A stretch of DNA of 41,633 nucleotides. It comes from Monosporascus cannonballus. Its lineage: Eukaryota > Ascomycota > Sordariomycetes > Xylariales. The translations under genes and the position numbers were made by a program. This document shows, in pieces, positions 9,520-21,999 of the stretch (positions are counted from its first letter, which is position 1; each line of letters begins with the position of its first letter). The DNA lies in assembly GCA_004154925.1 (NCBI GenBank), contig QJNS01000411.1, forward strand, positions 1 to 41,633, written 5' to 3'. Under the pieces are notes generated by a model. The model had not been told where the DNA came from. It made no database searches and saw only the letters and a program-made list of their open reading frames with translations.

Positions 9520-12500
9520 AATAAAAGTTTTTTAATAAGCGTTAGGTACCAATAAGATTTTTGGCAAATTCCTAGGTATTTTCGAAATCCGGGTATTTTT
9601 TTTACTTAAATAGGTACTAGGTACATCCATTGTGTTTTCGTATATCGAAGATTTTCTTTATTTCTTATAATTATTTATTTTCTATTTCCATATCGTTTTA
9701 TACCGCATGAACTTTAATTATATCCGTTATTAATTTAAATAAAAAAACGTAAAGAATTCAATAAAAATGAACTTTTAGTAAAACCTTTAATTCATTATGA
9801 TTTTCTAAGATTTTCTTAATAATTTTATATAAACCGATATATTTCAAATCGAGGATTTTATTAGGTCGTTTTATATAAATATTTTTGTAACAAAAAAAAC
9901 TATTTCCCTTTTTCAAAAATTAATCTTTTTAACCTTTTCTAATTATAATATTTATTTATCTGGTTTCGTACGAATTTTATTTCTGTTTTTATTTTTTAAA
10001 ATAATTATCGTAATTATTTTAACGTAAAATTACTTGAATATTAATTAAACCGTTATTACGTACTTTTGCATAAATCTTTAAAATAAAACCAAATATTTAC
10101 GTGTATTAGTATTATTTTAATACATTTATTAGAACTGGTATTATAGGTTAATTATGTAATTAATTATTTCTTAATTTAATTATTTTACTTATAATTAATA
10201 CAATATTGTAAATAAGTTTTTAGTTTCTAGTGCGTTTATTTTATTTTTTCATTTATCTAAAGTTTAAATACAATAAATATCTTATGATTTAAACCGATTT
10301 ATGATATAAAATCTTATTAGAATCTAAAAACGATTAGCGTTTTTTATTTAGAATATTTTATATTAATCATCCGTATATATTAAAAATATTGTTTAAAAAA
10401 TATATATATTATTTATTCGGCATTTATGTTTTTATAATATGGTAAAGAATAGGACGGTTTCGCAAATCGATCAATAATTACGAACATAATGTCGTAATAT
10501 ATTGTATTAATTAGATATTTTAATATAAAAGATTTGGTAATAAAATCGATTATAATTAAATATTATAGTTTTTTTGCGATTAATAATAATTATAACTTTC
10601 CGTATAACTGATGTTATAGAATTCTTGTTTTGGCGTAAATATCGTATTAGTATATAATTTTTTATACCGTAAATTTTATTTTAAAAAAAGAATATATATG
10701 TTAAAGCCGTTTTCAGTTTTTGTAAATCCCTAGATATTTATATAATTAATATTCGTATATCTTTTGTATTAAATTCTTTTATTAATTCTCTAGAATTTGT
10801 ATTTTATCAGTTTTTTAGTTTTTTGAAAGGCCGTTATTATATTGCTTGATTTTCTGATGTATATCGAAAAGTTTTACCCGAATCGTCATAATCTGTTATA
10901 AACGTAAATATCTTTTTGAAATAATATCCAAAACTATATGGCTAATTTTAATTAATTTCTTTTCGAAATTTAGTCGCTTATTTAAGATATTTGCTTTATC
11001 GTTTTTAAATTTTTCCTATAAATAATAACGAAGTCGAAGTTCGCCAATTTTTCCGCGTAATGAAATTATCGTGTGATAAATTCCTTAATTATAAAAATCG
11101 GGTAAACTTTTCATAATTTACAGAAATCTTAATTTAATAAAACTTCCCTTTTAGAAAATACCTAAATTTTCGAAATAACATAATAATAGCCATAAATTCC
11201 TTATTTAGAATGCCGTAATTAAGACCGGTTCTTTTTAATTTGTGCGAAAAAAATAAGAAGATATAATTTGCTTTAATAATCTTATTAGCCGATTATTACA
11301 TTTAACGCAGATTCCGAAATATCGGTTTTTAGTTTAACGAAAGCGTTTAAATCGTATATAATTAATATTAGTTCGTTAATAATTGCATTTTTAATATTTT
11401 GAAAAGTCTTTTCCGCATTTGGCGTCCATTTAAACTTTTTTTTCGTAAAGTTCATTAGGGGTATAGTCATTTTATTAAAGTTTCAGATAGATTTTTGTAA
11501 TAATTGGCGAATTTAAAGAATACCTGTATTTTTTTAATTCTTATTAACGTTTACTATTTTGTCATTATAACGATTTTCTTAAAGTTTATCTTAATTTGTC
11601 CAATAATAATAATATATCCTAGATAATTTATATTTTATTAATAAAACTAATTCTTTTTGCATTTATAAATATATTTATGTTTTATATAATTTAGAAAACA
11701 TTATAAACGTATTTCATATATATTCTTTCCGTTTCGAAGAAAATAAAACTGTCGTCGAAATAGCAAATAATCAAAATATCGAATTACTTTCGTAACATAT
11801 AATTAATTATTCGTTAAAGAATTATCAACACGTACGTAAATTGTATTAATATATTTAAATATTTCAAAAGCTTATATTTCGTTTTGAAAATTATCTTTTA
11901 TATTTATGATTTTTTAATTTTAGAAAGCTTAAATCCATTCTTAAAATCAAATATTATAAACTATTTTATTCCGTAAAATCCGTTGTTTATTTTCGTAATT
12001 AAAAAATAATTATATTCGATTTTTAATAATAATGTTATTCAGTTGTCGATAATTAATCATGAATCATAATTCTTTATTTTTCTTTAATAGAAAAATATTA
12101 AATACTATATTAATAATTTCGAAAATCGAATCCATCTTCTTTATAACCGATTTTTAAATTTTTTTTTAAAAATATATAACTTATATCCGTTATGGTTATA
12201 AATAAGGTAAAACTTCGTTCAAAATCCTTTTATAACGATTATCTTATAATTTTATTTATAATATTTTAATAATTTCGTATCGAACTCTTTTTTAAAAAAC
12301 TGCTTATATTTATAACATTATGCTAATATATTAATTAAATCTTCTAACCTTTTAATCTGTTATTTTAAATCGTTATTTAATTTTTTAATTTTGCTTTAAT
12401 AATAATTACGATATATAAAATTTTGCAAGGCCTCCTTTTTTGCCTTATATCTCTTTAAATAATAACCTTTTTATTAAATTCTTATATTTATATTTATTTT

Positions 12501-14677
12501 TATTATTATTAATCGTATAGTAAGATTTTATTTTCCTTTCTGTATCTATTAATCAGGTACAAGATTAAATATATTGAGCTAATTCCGCTATTACTAAAAA
12601 CTCTGTACTGGCGTATTTATAATAATCCTAAAATTCTATCGCAATTTTAACTAAAACGATACCAAAATTAACTATTTGGTATTATTCTTAAATAAAAATT
12701 TCGAAATACTTAATTTCGCCTATAAATTTTCCATTATTATATGCAAATTCTTAACTTTAAGTATTTATCGTTATATAAGGTTTTAAGTTATATTTTCATA
12801 ATAATCCAAGCTTATTGACCATATTTGGTACAATATAATTCCGGCTTAAAATTTCGTAATCCACCATTACAGTATATTAAAACGTTTTAATTCGTATATC
12901 CAAAATAATAAGGTTATTTACGGTTTTTATCGTTACGTTCAAAACTTTTCGTAAAAATTTCTTTTAATTTTTCAAGGTTTTATTATCTTATAGCTTTTTT
13001 ATAAATATCATTTTTTTCACTTTTATTTAAATTTATCGTACTTTATTTATATTAATACATTTAGCGCATTAAGTTATTATATTTATCGTTATTTTCGGCT
13101 TGGTATTTCTTTAAACTTTATTAAATATTCTTCATTTTATCATAATTGTTTCCTTTATCAAATAAATTATTTTCTTATATTTTTAATTATTATTCCAAAA
13201 ATTTCTTATAAATTAATATATTTTTTCTTAATAACCTTTTTTTTAAAAAGTCCGCAATAAATACTAACTAAAAATAAAAATCCGTAATACGTTATTGGTA
13301 ATATTTGTTATTATGCACAAAATTAAGTTATTTTCGTTTAAAAATTATTTTATTAAAAATAATAAAAACGCTTTTCCTATAAGTATTAGTTTTTTCGGAT
13401 TAGCCTTTTATTTGGGCTAAGTATTAAATATGTTCTAGAGCTATAATTCGTAATTATTAATATTATTATTTATTCTTTTTATTACTTCCGGTACGGTATA
13501 TAAATTAAATTCTGTATAATATATACAGATAATGCGTTTATAAATATATTATTTGTTTTTTATAATGGGGATATTTTCGTCCTTAACAAAACATAGTATA
13601 TATTTTGCGGTATTCAATAAGGGTTCCGAGATAAATCTTGTTTATTTATTTCTAATATTTGCATAATTATTTTCGTAATATTTATTATTATATTTGCAAT
13701 ATTTATTAGGCCAGCTTTTTAATTCTTAGTATTCCTTATTGGGTTTCTGGCTAGAAAAAACCTAACATGTACTTAAGTTTAATTATATTAATAGATATAT
13801 TTCGGTTTTTTTATTTTTCTTCTGGATAATCCTTTAAATATTCGTTTCTAATTATCTTAATAACGTTTTTTAAATACCTTATATTATGTTACGTTATTTC
13901 CTATTTTATTATAATTATACTATTTAGTTTAAATTTAATTTCTTTATAAATAACTGTCAGTTTTGTAAGTTTTAATTCTGTACCATAATAAATATTATTA
14001 TATCAAAAAACATTAATGTTATTTAAATATTACAATTTGTTATTATTTTTTCTTTTAATACTTTTAATATATTATACGTATTATGGATCGTTAATATTAA
14101 TAATTATAACGATATAATTTAATAAATAAATGGGCTAATCGAACTTATAAAACTTAGCTATTAATACTTTTTATTCTCAACTTAATTTAGCTACTAATTA
14201 AATTAACGTACTGCCGTAACTAAATACGAATCCTTTTTATCATGATTATAAAATTTACATTTCGGCTTTTATTTTTGTTTATTTATTATGCCCAAAATTG
14301 TATTAATATTTACTCGAATTATTCGTAATTATTATAAATTTGTATTACTTTTAGGTTATATTTCTTAATTAAGAAAATAAGGTACTTTTTTATAATGGAT
14401 TGGAATTAAACAATTATACTTCTAATATATTAGTTAATTATAAACTTAATTTGTATAATACATATAATAAATTAAATAAGAAAATATCTAAAATATATTT
14501 AGTATTAAATTAATAATAATTATGATATAATTAAAATTCCGGCGAAACTTTTCAAATTAAGAAACTGAAGGACTTTTTTTATCTCCTTAATAAAATTTAT
14601 TTAAATAACGTAGCTTATTTAAAAACATTTCCCGGTTTTAGAAATTCTTTTTCTTTTTAAATTTCTTATAAACAGCT
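9520..14677 (-). pseudogene. N2 gag-pol remnant, main part (gag, PR, RT, RH, IN, chromodomain)
   Basis: Read on the minus strand from right to left. Gag lies at about 13000-14677, followed by protease near 12580-12900. In RT at 11751-11762, YLDD reads YFDD. The RT-RNase H junction at about 11285-11470 contains FKWTPNAEKTF and LKTDISESALNVIIG, a typical Gypsy signature. RNase H is at about 10990-11460 and integrase at about 9700-10990. The chromodomain at about 9520-9690 is still readable as KIFDIRKHNG, KKYPDFENT and FAKNLIG. RIP stops and indels break all domains. The gag N-terminus is separated by N3 and continues at 41544. Confidence 0.8.
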
Positions 14678-14682
14678 TAAAA
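14678..14682. repeat. N3 target-site duplication, left copy (TAAAA)
   Basis: TAAAA immediately before N3's 5' LTR, repeated exactly at 41539-41543 after N3's 3' LTR. It lies in N2's gag. Confidence 0.85.
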
Positions 14683-15054
14683 TATTACGACCCGACAAGC
14701 TCCGGTTCCAAGAAACGGTTACGCAGGAAGCACACGGGCTACTTCCCGGATCACGTAATAATAATCACTGCCAAACGAGTAATTATTAATAATCAAAGGT
14801 AATCCTAAGTAATCGTAATTACTACCAACGGCGTAACTACGGGTAATTACGCTAATAAAAAAATATATACGTTTATTATTTCCATAATTTAAACAGTATT
14901 AATTCGTAATATAATATTATTTTCCAAAATACCTTTGGAATTACAAAACGTAATAAGATTATAATATTCATTACTTAAACTTTTATGATATTCCTATTAA
15001 TATAAACCCGTCAACTCAAAGTTTAATAATTAGTTAAACCGTATAATTATTATA
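14683..15054 (+). repeat. N3 5' LTR (U3 type B)
   Basis: 372 bp, from TATTACGACCCGACAAGC (TG changed to TA at the start) to ATTATTATA at the end, matching the GCCGTCACA terminus of the least mutated copies. U3 includes the GC-richer block GCACACGGGCTACTTCCCGG. A TATA-like AATATATACG lies near 14860. Confidence 0.9.
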
Positions 15055-15065
15055 CGTTATAAGTT
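15055..15065 (+). other. N3 candidate self-primer-binding site
   Basis: CGTTATAAGTT directly after the 5' LTR. Its reverse complement resembles AACTTGCAATA in the 3' LTR (41385-41395), differing only by transitions. See N6 for the perfect pair. Confidence 0.4.
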
Positions 15066-15179
15066 TTTAATTAATAATATTATTAAATTTTAAGCAATAT
15101 TTAACATTAATAAAATATCGACTAACGTTTAAAAAACATTTATTTAATAGCTTTAGATTTAAATTCGGAAATTGGAAAA

Positions 15180-16950
15180 AAAAGTTCGATAACTTAAACT
15201 TACGCTATTTACCTAAATGTTTCTTGCCCGTATAAAGTTAAAAAAGCTAAAGCCTTACGACAAAAAAGGTAATTTTTAAACTTTCTTAATTTAAGTATAA
15301 ATTTTCTTTCGTTTTTTAAAGCTTAATACATTTAATGGATATAATTTTAATAATAGCAATATACTTAACAGGAAATATGATTAATTAATTTAAAATTATT
15401 ATAAAAGACGTTTTAATAATAACAAAATTAAATAAACAAATTTTGATTAACGACATTTTTTATTTTATATTAATTTCAAAAACAAAATATATAATCATTT
15501 CGATAATACGAATAAAAAATAATTTGCGTCCTAATAACTTTTTATATTCCGATAAAAAAGATCCAAATCTTAATATGCCGAAACCTTTAAAAGTTTTGTA
15601 ATTAAGGCTGGATAAGAAAAAAATAAAATTAAAACCTTTAATAATATATTTTATAAAACGCTAAAAAATAATATAAAAAATAAAATTATTCGGATTAAAC
15701 GCTTTATTACTTTAAATCAATATATTATAAAAGTAATTAAAATTAATAATCGACAGTATAAAAAACGATAAAACGAAAAGATCATACGCCATATATTCAG
15801 AATACAATACGTTTAATTAAAGGAAAAAATAAGACATATTTTTTACTTTTTCTAAAACGGCGCCAGGATGTATGGAGTTTGGCATTACTTATAAATAAAA
15901 TTGGAGCTAGATAAAATATTCTAATTATAATAAAATAAGATATAGAATTTATAAATATAAGAAGTTTAAAAAGTTACAATAAAATAATTAAATCCTTATA
16001 CCGAAAGGATAATCTAGGAATAATTAAAGAAATAATAATAAAGGTATTAATATAATGTAAATTGAATATATATTAGGTTTACGGCAAAAGGTCCGATAAC
16101 GATTATTACAATAAGAAATTCGACAAAAAATATAAAAAATCAGAATGTTAATTTAATAAATTTTGCGAATATACCAGGAAATATTATAAAAATAATTACG
16201 TAAATATTAGAATTAAATATAAAAAGTTTATCCTAAAACCTTTGATCGATACGGCAAAATGCATATTATATATTGTTAACGACGAAAATATCCTAATTAC
16301 AAAAAATTGATATATTTATAAACGAATTATCCGAAAGTATTATAAGGGATTCGATTTTTTAAATCGTACAGGAAATAATAAGGATAATAAGTAATAATAT
16401 CGACATTTTCGAATTATAGTCCTAAAAAACGTCCAGTAATTAGCCGAAATAAAAAAACTGGCCCGAAGAAAAATAATGCCCGTAAGAAAACCTTTTTTTT
16501 ATTATGGATAATATAATTATTAAATAAAAAAGGAATTAATCCAGCGCACGATTAAAAAACATTATTAAAAAATTGTTACGCACTTTTATTTTTAATTAAT
16601 ATTTACCGCAAATTCCCAAAATAAAACCATTAAAAAATACGTCAAGTTATAAAAGATCTTTAAAACGATAATTAAAATAATACATAATAACATATAGTCC
16701 TAAATATAAAAAAATAATTTATTTAATAAGAAAACAAATTATAATAAATTTAAAAATAATTAATACAGTTTAAAGGAATGATATACCGATAATAGCAACA
16801 GATATAATAATTAAAAATATTAAACGAAAAAACATAAATAAGGTTCGATAAATTAGAATAAGAATTAAAAGAAAAAAGTTATTTATAAAAAGGCCGTAAA
16901 GTAACAAAACTTAAAGAAATTAAAAAGAATTTCCAAAAAGGGTTTTAAAT
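15180..16950 (+). pseudogene. N3 gag remnant
   Basis: Degraded capsid/nucleocapsid region. The part near 15700-15760 reads like the conserved gag segment with a TLDQYI-type motif followed by KVIKI and IDNRQ-like residues, seen more clearly in N4. It is followed by a lysine-rich region where a CCHC knuckle would be expected. Numerous TAA stops from CAA are present. The identification rests on position, alignment with N4-N6 and the general layout of chromovirus gag. Confidence 0.6.
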
Positions 16951-16999
16951 ACGTTAATAGGAAATATTAACGATTTTAATATTTTGGAAATACGAATCG

Positions 17000-19689
17000 G
17001 AACGCATTAATATACCGTAATAATGGATTACGGAACTTTAAGCGGAAATTATATTATATCAAATATAGTTAATAAGCGCAAATTATTATAAAACTATATG
17101 TTAAAACCTTATATAACGATAAATGCCGAAAATTAAGAATTCGCTTACGATAACGGAAAAGTTATACGCGAAATTAATTACATTAAGATTTTTATTAAAA
17201 AATGATATTAAATAATTAACTTCAATATTATTTTATCTGAGAATTACGATATAATCTTATGATTATTATGGGTACGTTAATACGGAATTTTAATTAATAG
17301 AAAAATTAAATAAGTAAATTTATTTTATTCCTTTTTAATGAATATAAAAAAATTAAATTTTTAATATTCGATCGATAATGGCGATAAATATAGGCATAAA
17401 AATATGATAAATACCTTTTTACTGAACGGGATAAAATATCAAAAAATTAAATATTAAAAAAGGTACGACATATCGTTATTATTATTAAAACAAAATTAAA
17501 GTAATTAAATAACGATTTAAAATAATAAGAATAATAGCCGTAAAAATTAGAAAATTTGATTAATATATTATCATATTATTATAGATACGAATAGCTTTTT
17601 AGGAAGGAATTTAACATAAAGCTATTAAAATATAATAAATAAAATTATAAAATAATTTTTAAAAAAGGATTTTCGACGAAGTTTTACCTTATTTATAACC
17701 TTAACAAAAACGAATTACGTATTGTCAGAAAATATCTGGAAAGTCGGTTATAAAAAGGATAAATTCAATTTTTAAAATTATTAATAAGATATCTAATATG
17801 TTTCGTATTAAAGAAAATAAAAAATTGCAATTTATAATTAAGTATCGGTAACTGAACGATATTATTATTAATAATCGAATATTATTACCCTAAATTACAG
17901 AAATAACAAACCAATTTTACGGAACCAAATATCTTATAATATTCGATCTTAAAAATAAATATAACTTTATTGAAATGAAAAAAGAATAGAAATAAAAAAT
18001 AGTTTTTAAAACGAAATACAAATTATTTAAGTATTTGATTATATTAATAAGATTTACGAATATATTAGTAATTTTCCAGTAAATAAGTAATTACGCATTA
18101 CGAAAATACCTTAATATTTTCGTCGTTTGTTATCTCGACGATATTTTTAATTTCTTAAAAGTTAAAAAAAATATATATGATGCGTTCATAAGGTGTTTTA
18201 AGCTTTATAAAACGTTAAATTATTTATTAACGCAAAAGAAAATAATTCCATATATAAGAAATAAAATATTTAGAATATATTATTACCTTAGGATAGATTA
18301 AGATAAACCCTAAAAAAATCGTTATAATTATGGAATAACAAAGGTTAACAATAATTAAAAAGGTATAAGTATTTTTCGGATTCGTTAATTATTATAGGAA
18401 ATCTATTCGACACTTTAGCAGGATAATTATATCCCTAACGAATTTTACAAAAAAAAAGAATTTAAATAAATGCCAGATACGGAAAAATTATTTTAAATTA
18501 TTAAAGATACAATTATGAACGAACCAGTATTATTTATATATAATTTAAACCGCTCCGTTAAGCTAAAAACCGATATTTTGGATTACGTATTAAACGTAAT
18601 AATCGGATAGCGAAATAATTAAGGCAAATTCTATCTTATTGTATTCTTTTAATACAAATTAAAACAAACTGAATTTAATTACGGCATTATAAATAAGGAA
18701 TTTATGGCCATTATTATGGCATTTCGAAAGTTTAGGTATTTTTTAAAGGGAAATTTATATTAAGTTAAGGTTTCAACGATTTATTAAAATTTTACTCGAT
18801 TTACTATAACTAGGGAGCTTATAGGATAATAATTAAGATATGCGGAAAAATTGACGAACTGAGGTTTCCTTAATATTTATAAAAAAAGCATTAAAAATAA
18901 TAAAATAAATACTTTAAGTAAACGATGAAATTTCGAAAAGAAATTAGTTAAAATTAGCCATATAATTTTCGATATTATTATAAAAGGATATTTACGCTTA
19001 TAATAAATTACGACGATTCGGGCAATATCTTTAAATATGCATTAAAGGATTTAACAACAGAATAATAATTTCCTAAAAAACCAAAAAATAAATAAATTAT
19101 AAGCTTTAAAAAATACTAAAGGGATTTAATACGAAAAATATACGAATATCAGTTATATGGATATCCAGGGATCTAAAAAATCTTAAAACGATTTTAACGC
19201 AGAAGATTTTTTCTTAAAATAAAATTAATAATATAGAAATTTATACGGCAATACGATATTTGTATTAAAGCAAAAATTTAATAATATGAGCCATATAAAA
19301 TATTAATGCCATTATTAATTACAAAACGATTATAGTACTTGGTTATATTTAAGTTTATTATTAAATTCTTTATATTAAAAGATTTAATTACGGGAATATA
19401 TTACGATTACAAATTCGTAATCGTCGACCGATTTACGAAGTTTTCTTATTTTTTACCATATTATAAGGCTATAAACGCCGAATAACTGGTATACATTTTT
19501 TTTCGGACATATTTTCAAGATATATGGATTATTAATAAAATTTATATCAAATAAAGAATCGATATTCGTATCTAAATTTTGGCAAACTTTAATAATATAA
19601 ATCGGCTTAAATTATAAGTTATCCAGCGCATTTGAAATATAAATAAATAAATAAATAAAACGAATAAATTAAACCTTAAAAACTTACTT
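17000..19689 (+). pseudogene. N3 pol remnant, 5' part (PR, RT, RNase H, integrase)
   Basis: The protease-like region is at about 17000-17320. RT at about 17620-18430 keeps an intact catalytic motif, VVCYLDDIF, with YLDD at 18131-18142. RNase H at about 18450-18950 reads LKTDILDYVLNVIIG. The integrase core at about 19330-19680 reads VIVDRFTKFSYFLPYYKAINA. Where the second catalytic aspartate is expected, the sequence reads ISNKESIF, with Asn in place of Asp. N4 is inserted right after the region reading LKTYLRY-like residues. The rest of integrase and the chromodomain continue at 39809. Confidence 0.85.
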
Positions 19690-19694
19690 ACGAT
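19690..19694. repeat. N4 target-site duplication, left copy (ACGAT)
   Basis: ACGAT directly before N4's 5' LTR, repeated exactly at 39804-39808. Joining the flanks restores N3's integrase sequence (CTTACGATATTATATTAATTA). Confidence 0.95.
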
Positions 19695-20075
19695 TATTAT
19701 AACCCGATAAGTTCCGGTCTCAAAAAACGGTTAGACAAGGAACATACGAGCCACCTCCCGGGTTACGTAACGGTAATTATTACCATTACCAAGCCAGTGA
19801 TCATTAATAATTAAAGGTAATCCCAAAAAATCGTAATTATTATTAACGGCGTATTTACAAATAATTAAGGTAAAAAGGAAAAAAATATATACGTTTATTA
19901 TTTCTATATTTTAGATAATTTTAGTTTATCATAATATTTCGTTACTTAAAGTATTTTTGGTATTACGAAACGTAATATGTTATTATATTTATTATTCAAA
20001 TTCCTACGATATTTCTATTAACATAAACCCGTCGACTTAAAGTTTAATAATTAATTAAATCCTAGAGCCGTTATA
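19695..20075 (+). repeat. N4 5' LTR (U3 type B)
   Basis: 381 bp, from TATTATAACCCGATAAG to GAGCCGTTATA. U3 keeps GAGCCACCTCCCGGGTTACG, so RIP left its CpG-rich stretch partly intact. The TATA-like ATATATACG is near 19880. It is about 10 bp longer than the reassembled 3' LTR, from small indels in the middle. Confidence 0.92.
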
Positions 20076-20086
20076 TATTATAAATT
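20076..20086 (+). other. N4 candidate self-primer-binding site
   Basis: TATTATAAATT directly follows the 5' LTR. Its reverse complement matches AATTTACAATA in N4's own 3' LTR (39651-39661) at 10 of 11 positions, and the one difference is a RIP-type transition. Confidence 0.5.
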
Positions 20087-20199
20087 TTGTTTAATAATAC
20101 TATTATACTTTAAACAATATTTATTATTGTTAAAATATCGATTAATATTTAGGAACCCTTTATTTAACAGCTTTAGGCTTAAATTCGGGAATTAAAAAG

Positions 20200-21950
20200 A
20201 AACGTTCGATAATTTAAAGTTACGCTACCTACTTAACCTTTTTCCGTCCGTATAAAATTTAAAGAGCCGGAACCGTACGATAAAAAAATAACGCTTAGAT
20301 TTTTTTAATTTAAATACGAATTTACCTTCGTTTCTTAAACCTTAACGACCTAATAAATATAATCTTAATAATAGGAATATACCTAATAAGAAATACGGCT
20401 AATTAATTTAAGCCTATTATAAAAAGTTTTTAAAAATAAATAAGTAAATAAATAAGATTTTATTAATAAACTTTTTTAACTTATATTAATTTCGAAAACA
20501 AAAAAAGCAATAATCTCGGCAATGCGGATAAAAAATAATTAACGGCTTCTTAATTCCTATAATTCCGATATAAAAAATCCGAATTTAAATATCCCGTAAT
20601 TTTTAAGAGTTTTGCGGTTAAAGCAAAATAGGAAAATAACGAAACAAACGCTTTTATAAACATATTTTATAAAGAATTAAAAAATAATATGAAAAATAAG
20701 ATTATTCGGATCGAACAATTAATTACCTTAGACTGGTATATTACAAAAATAATTAAAATGAATAACAAACAATTTAAAAAAAAATAGGCATTGCGTTCAG
20801 AATATAAGTTTAACCAGAGGAAAAGACGTAACGTACCCCCTATTTCTTACGAAACGGCATTAAGATTTATGGAACTTGGCGTTACCCATAAACAAAATTA
20901 AAACCAGATTAAATACTTTAATAACGGCAAAATAAGACATAAGGCTTATAAATATAAAAAAACCAAAAAACCAAGATAAAATAACTGGACCCCTATACCA
21001 AAACGAGAATTCAAAAATAATTTAAAAAATAGCCAATTTATTAACATAATCCAAGCCAAATATATATTAGATTTATGACAAAAAGTCCAACCGGAACCAT
21101 TACGAGAAGAAGTTCGACAAAAATACGAAAAGTTAAAAAGCTGGCTTAATAAATATCGCGAACATAATAAAAACGTTATGAGGATGATTACGCGAATATT
21201 AAAATTAGATAAAAGAAATTTATCCCGAAATACTTAGTTAATATAGCAAAATATACGCTATATAATGTTAACGACGAAAATATCCTAATTACAAAATATA
21301 AAAATAACATATTTACGTACGAATTACCCGTATATATTACGAGGGATTCGATTTCTTAAATCGTACGGGATATAATAAAAATAATAAATAATAATATCGA
21401 TAATCTTAAATCATAACCCCAGGAAATATCCTATAATTGGCCGAAATAAAAGGTTGGCCTAAAGGAAATAATACCCGCAAAAAACCCCCTTTTATTATTA
21501 TAAATAATGTAATTATTAAACGGAAAAGAATTAATTTAACGTACGATAAAAGACTATTATTACAAAATGATTACGGACCTTTATTTTGAATTAATATTTA
21601 CGATTAACTTTTATAAAAGGAAAATTATTAAAAAAAATACATTAATTTATAAAGGATCTGTAAAATAACAATCCAAATAACGTATGATAAAATATAATCG
21701 CAAACATAAAAAAATAATTAATTCGATAAGGAAAAGAATTATAACAAAACCAGGAATAATTAACATAATTTAAAGGAACAGTACGCCGGTAATAATGACA
21801 AATATAACAACTTAACGCCCTAAACGAAAAAATATAAATAAAACTTAATAAATTTAAATAAAAGTTAAAAAAAGGTTATTTATAAGAAAACCGCAAAATA
21901 ACGAAACCAAAAGAAATTAAAAGGTATTTTTAAAAAGGGCTTTAAATACG
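20200..21950 (+). pseudogene. N4 gag remnant
   Basis: Degraded gag. Readable segments include EPYDKK near 20270, a YEFTFV stretch, and at about 20690-20770 IRIEQLITLDWYITKIIK, the family's conserved C-terminal capsid motif. A lysine-rich stretch near 20940 (KAYKYKKTKKPR) sits where a CCHC zinc knuckle would lie; the cysteine after KAYK now reads Tyr. The type-1 gag start is shared with N3, N5 and N6 but not with N1 and N2. Confidence 0.65.
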
Positions 21951-21999
21951 ACGATAAAAAACGTTAACGACCTTATTACTTTGGAAATACGAAGCGGAA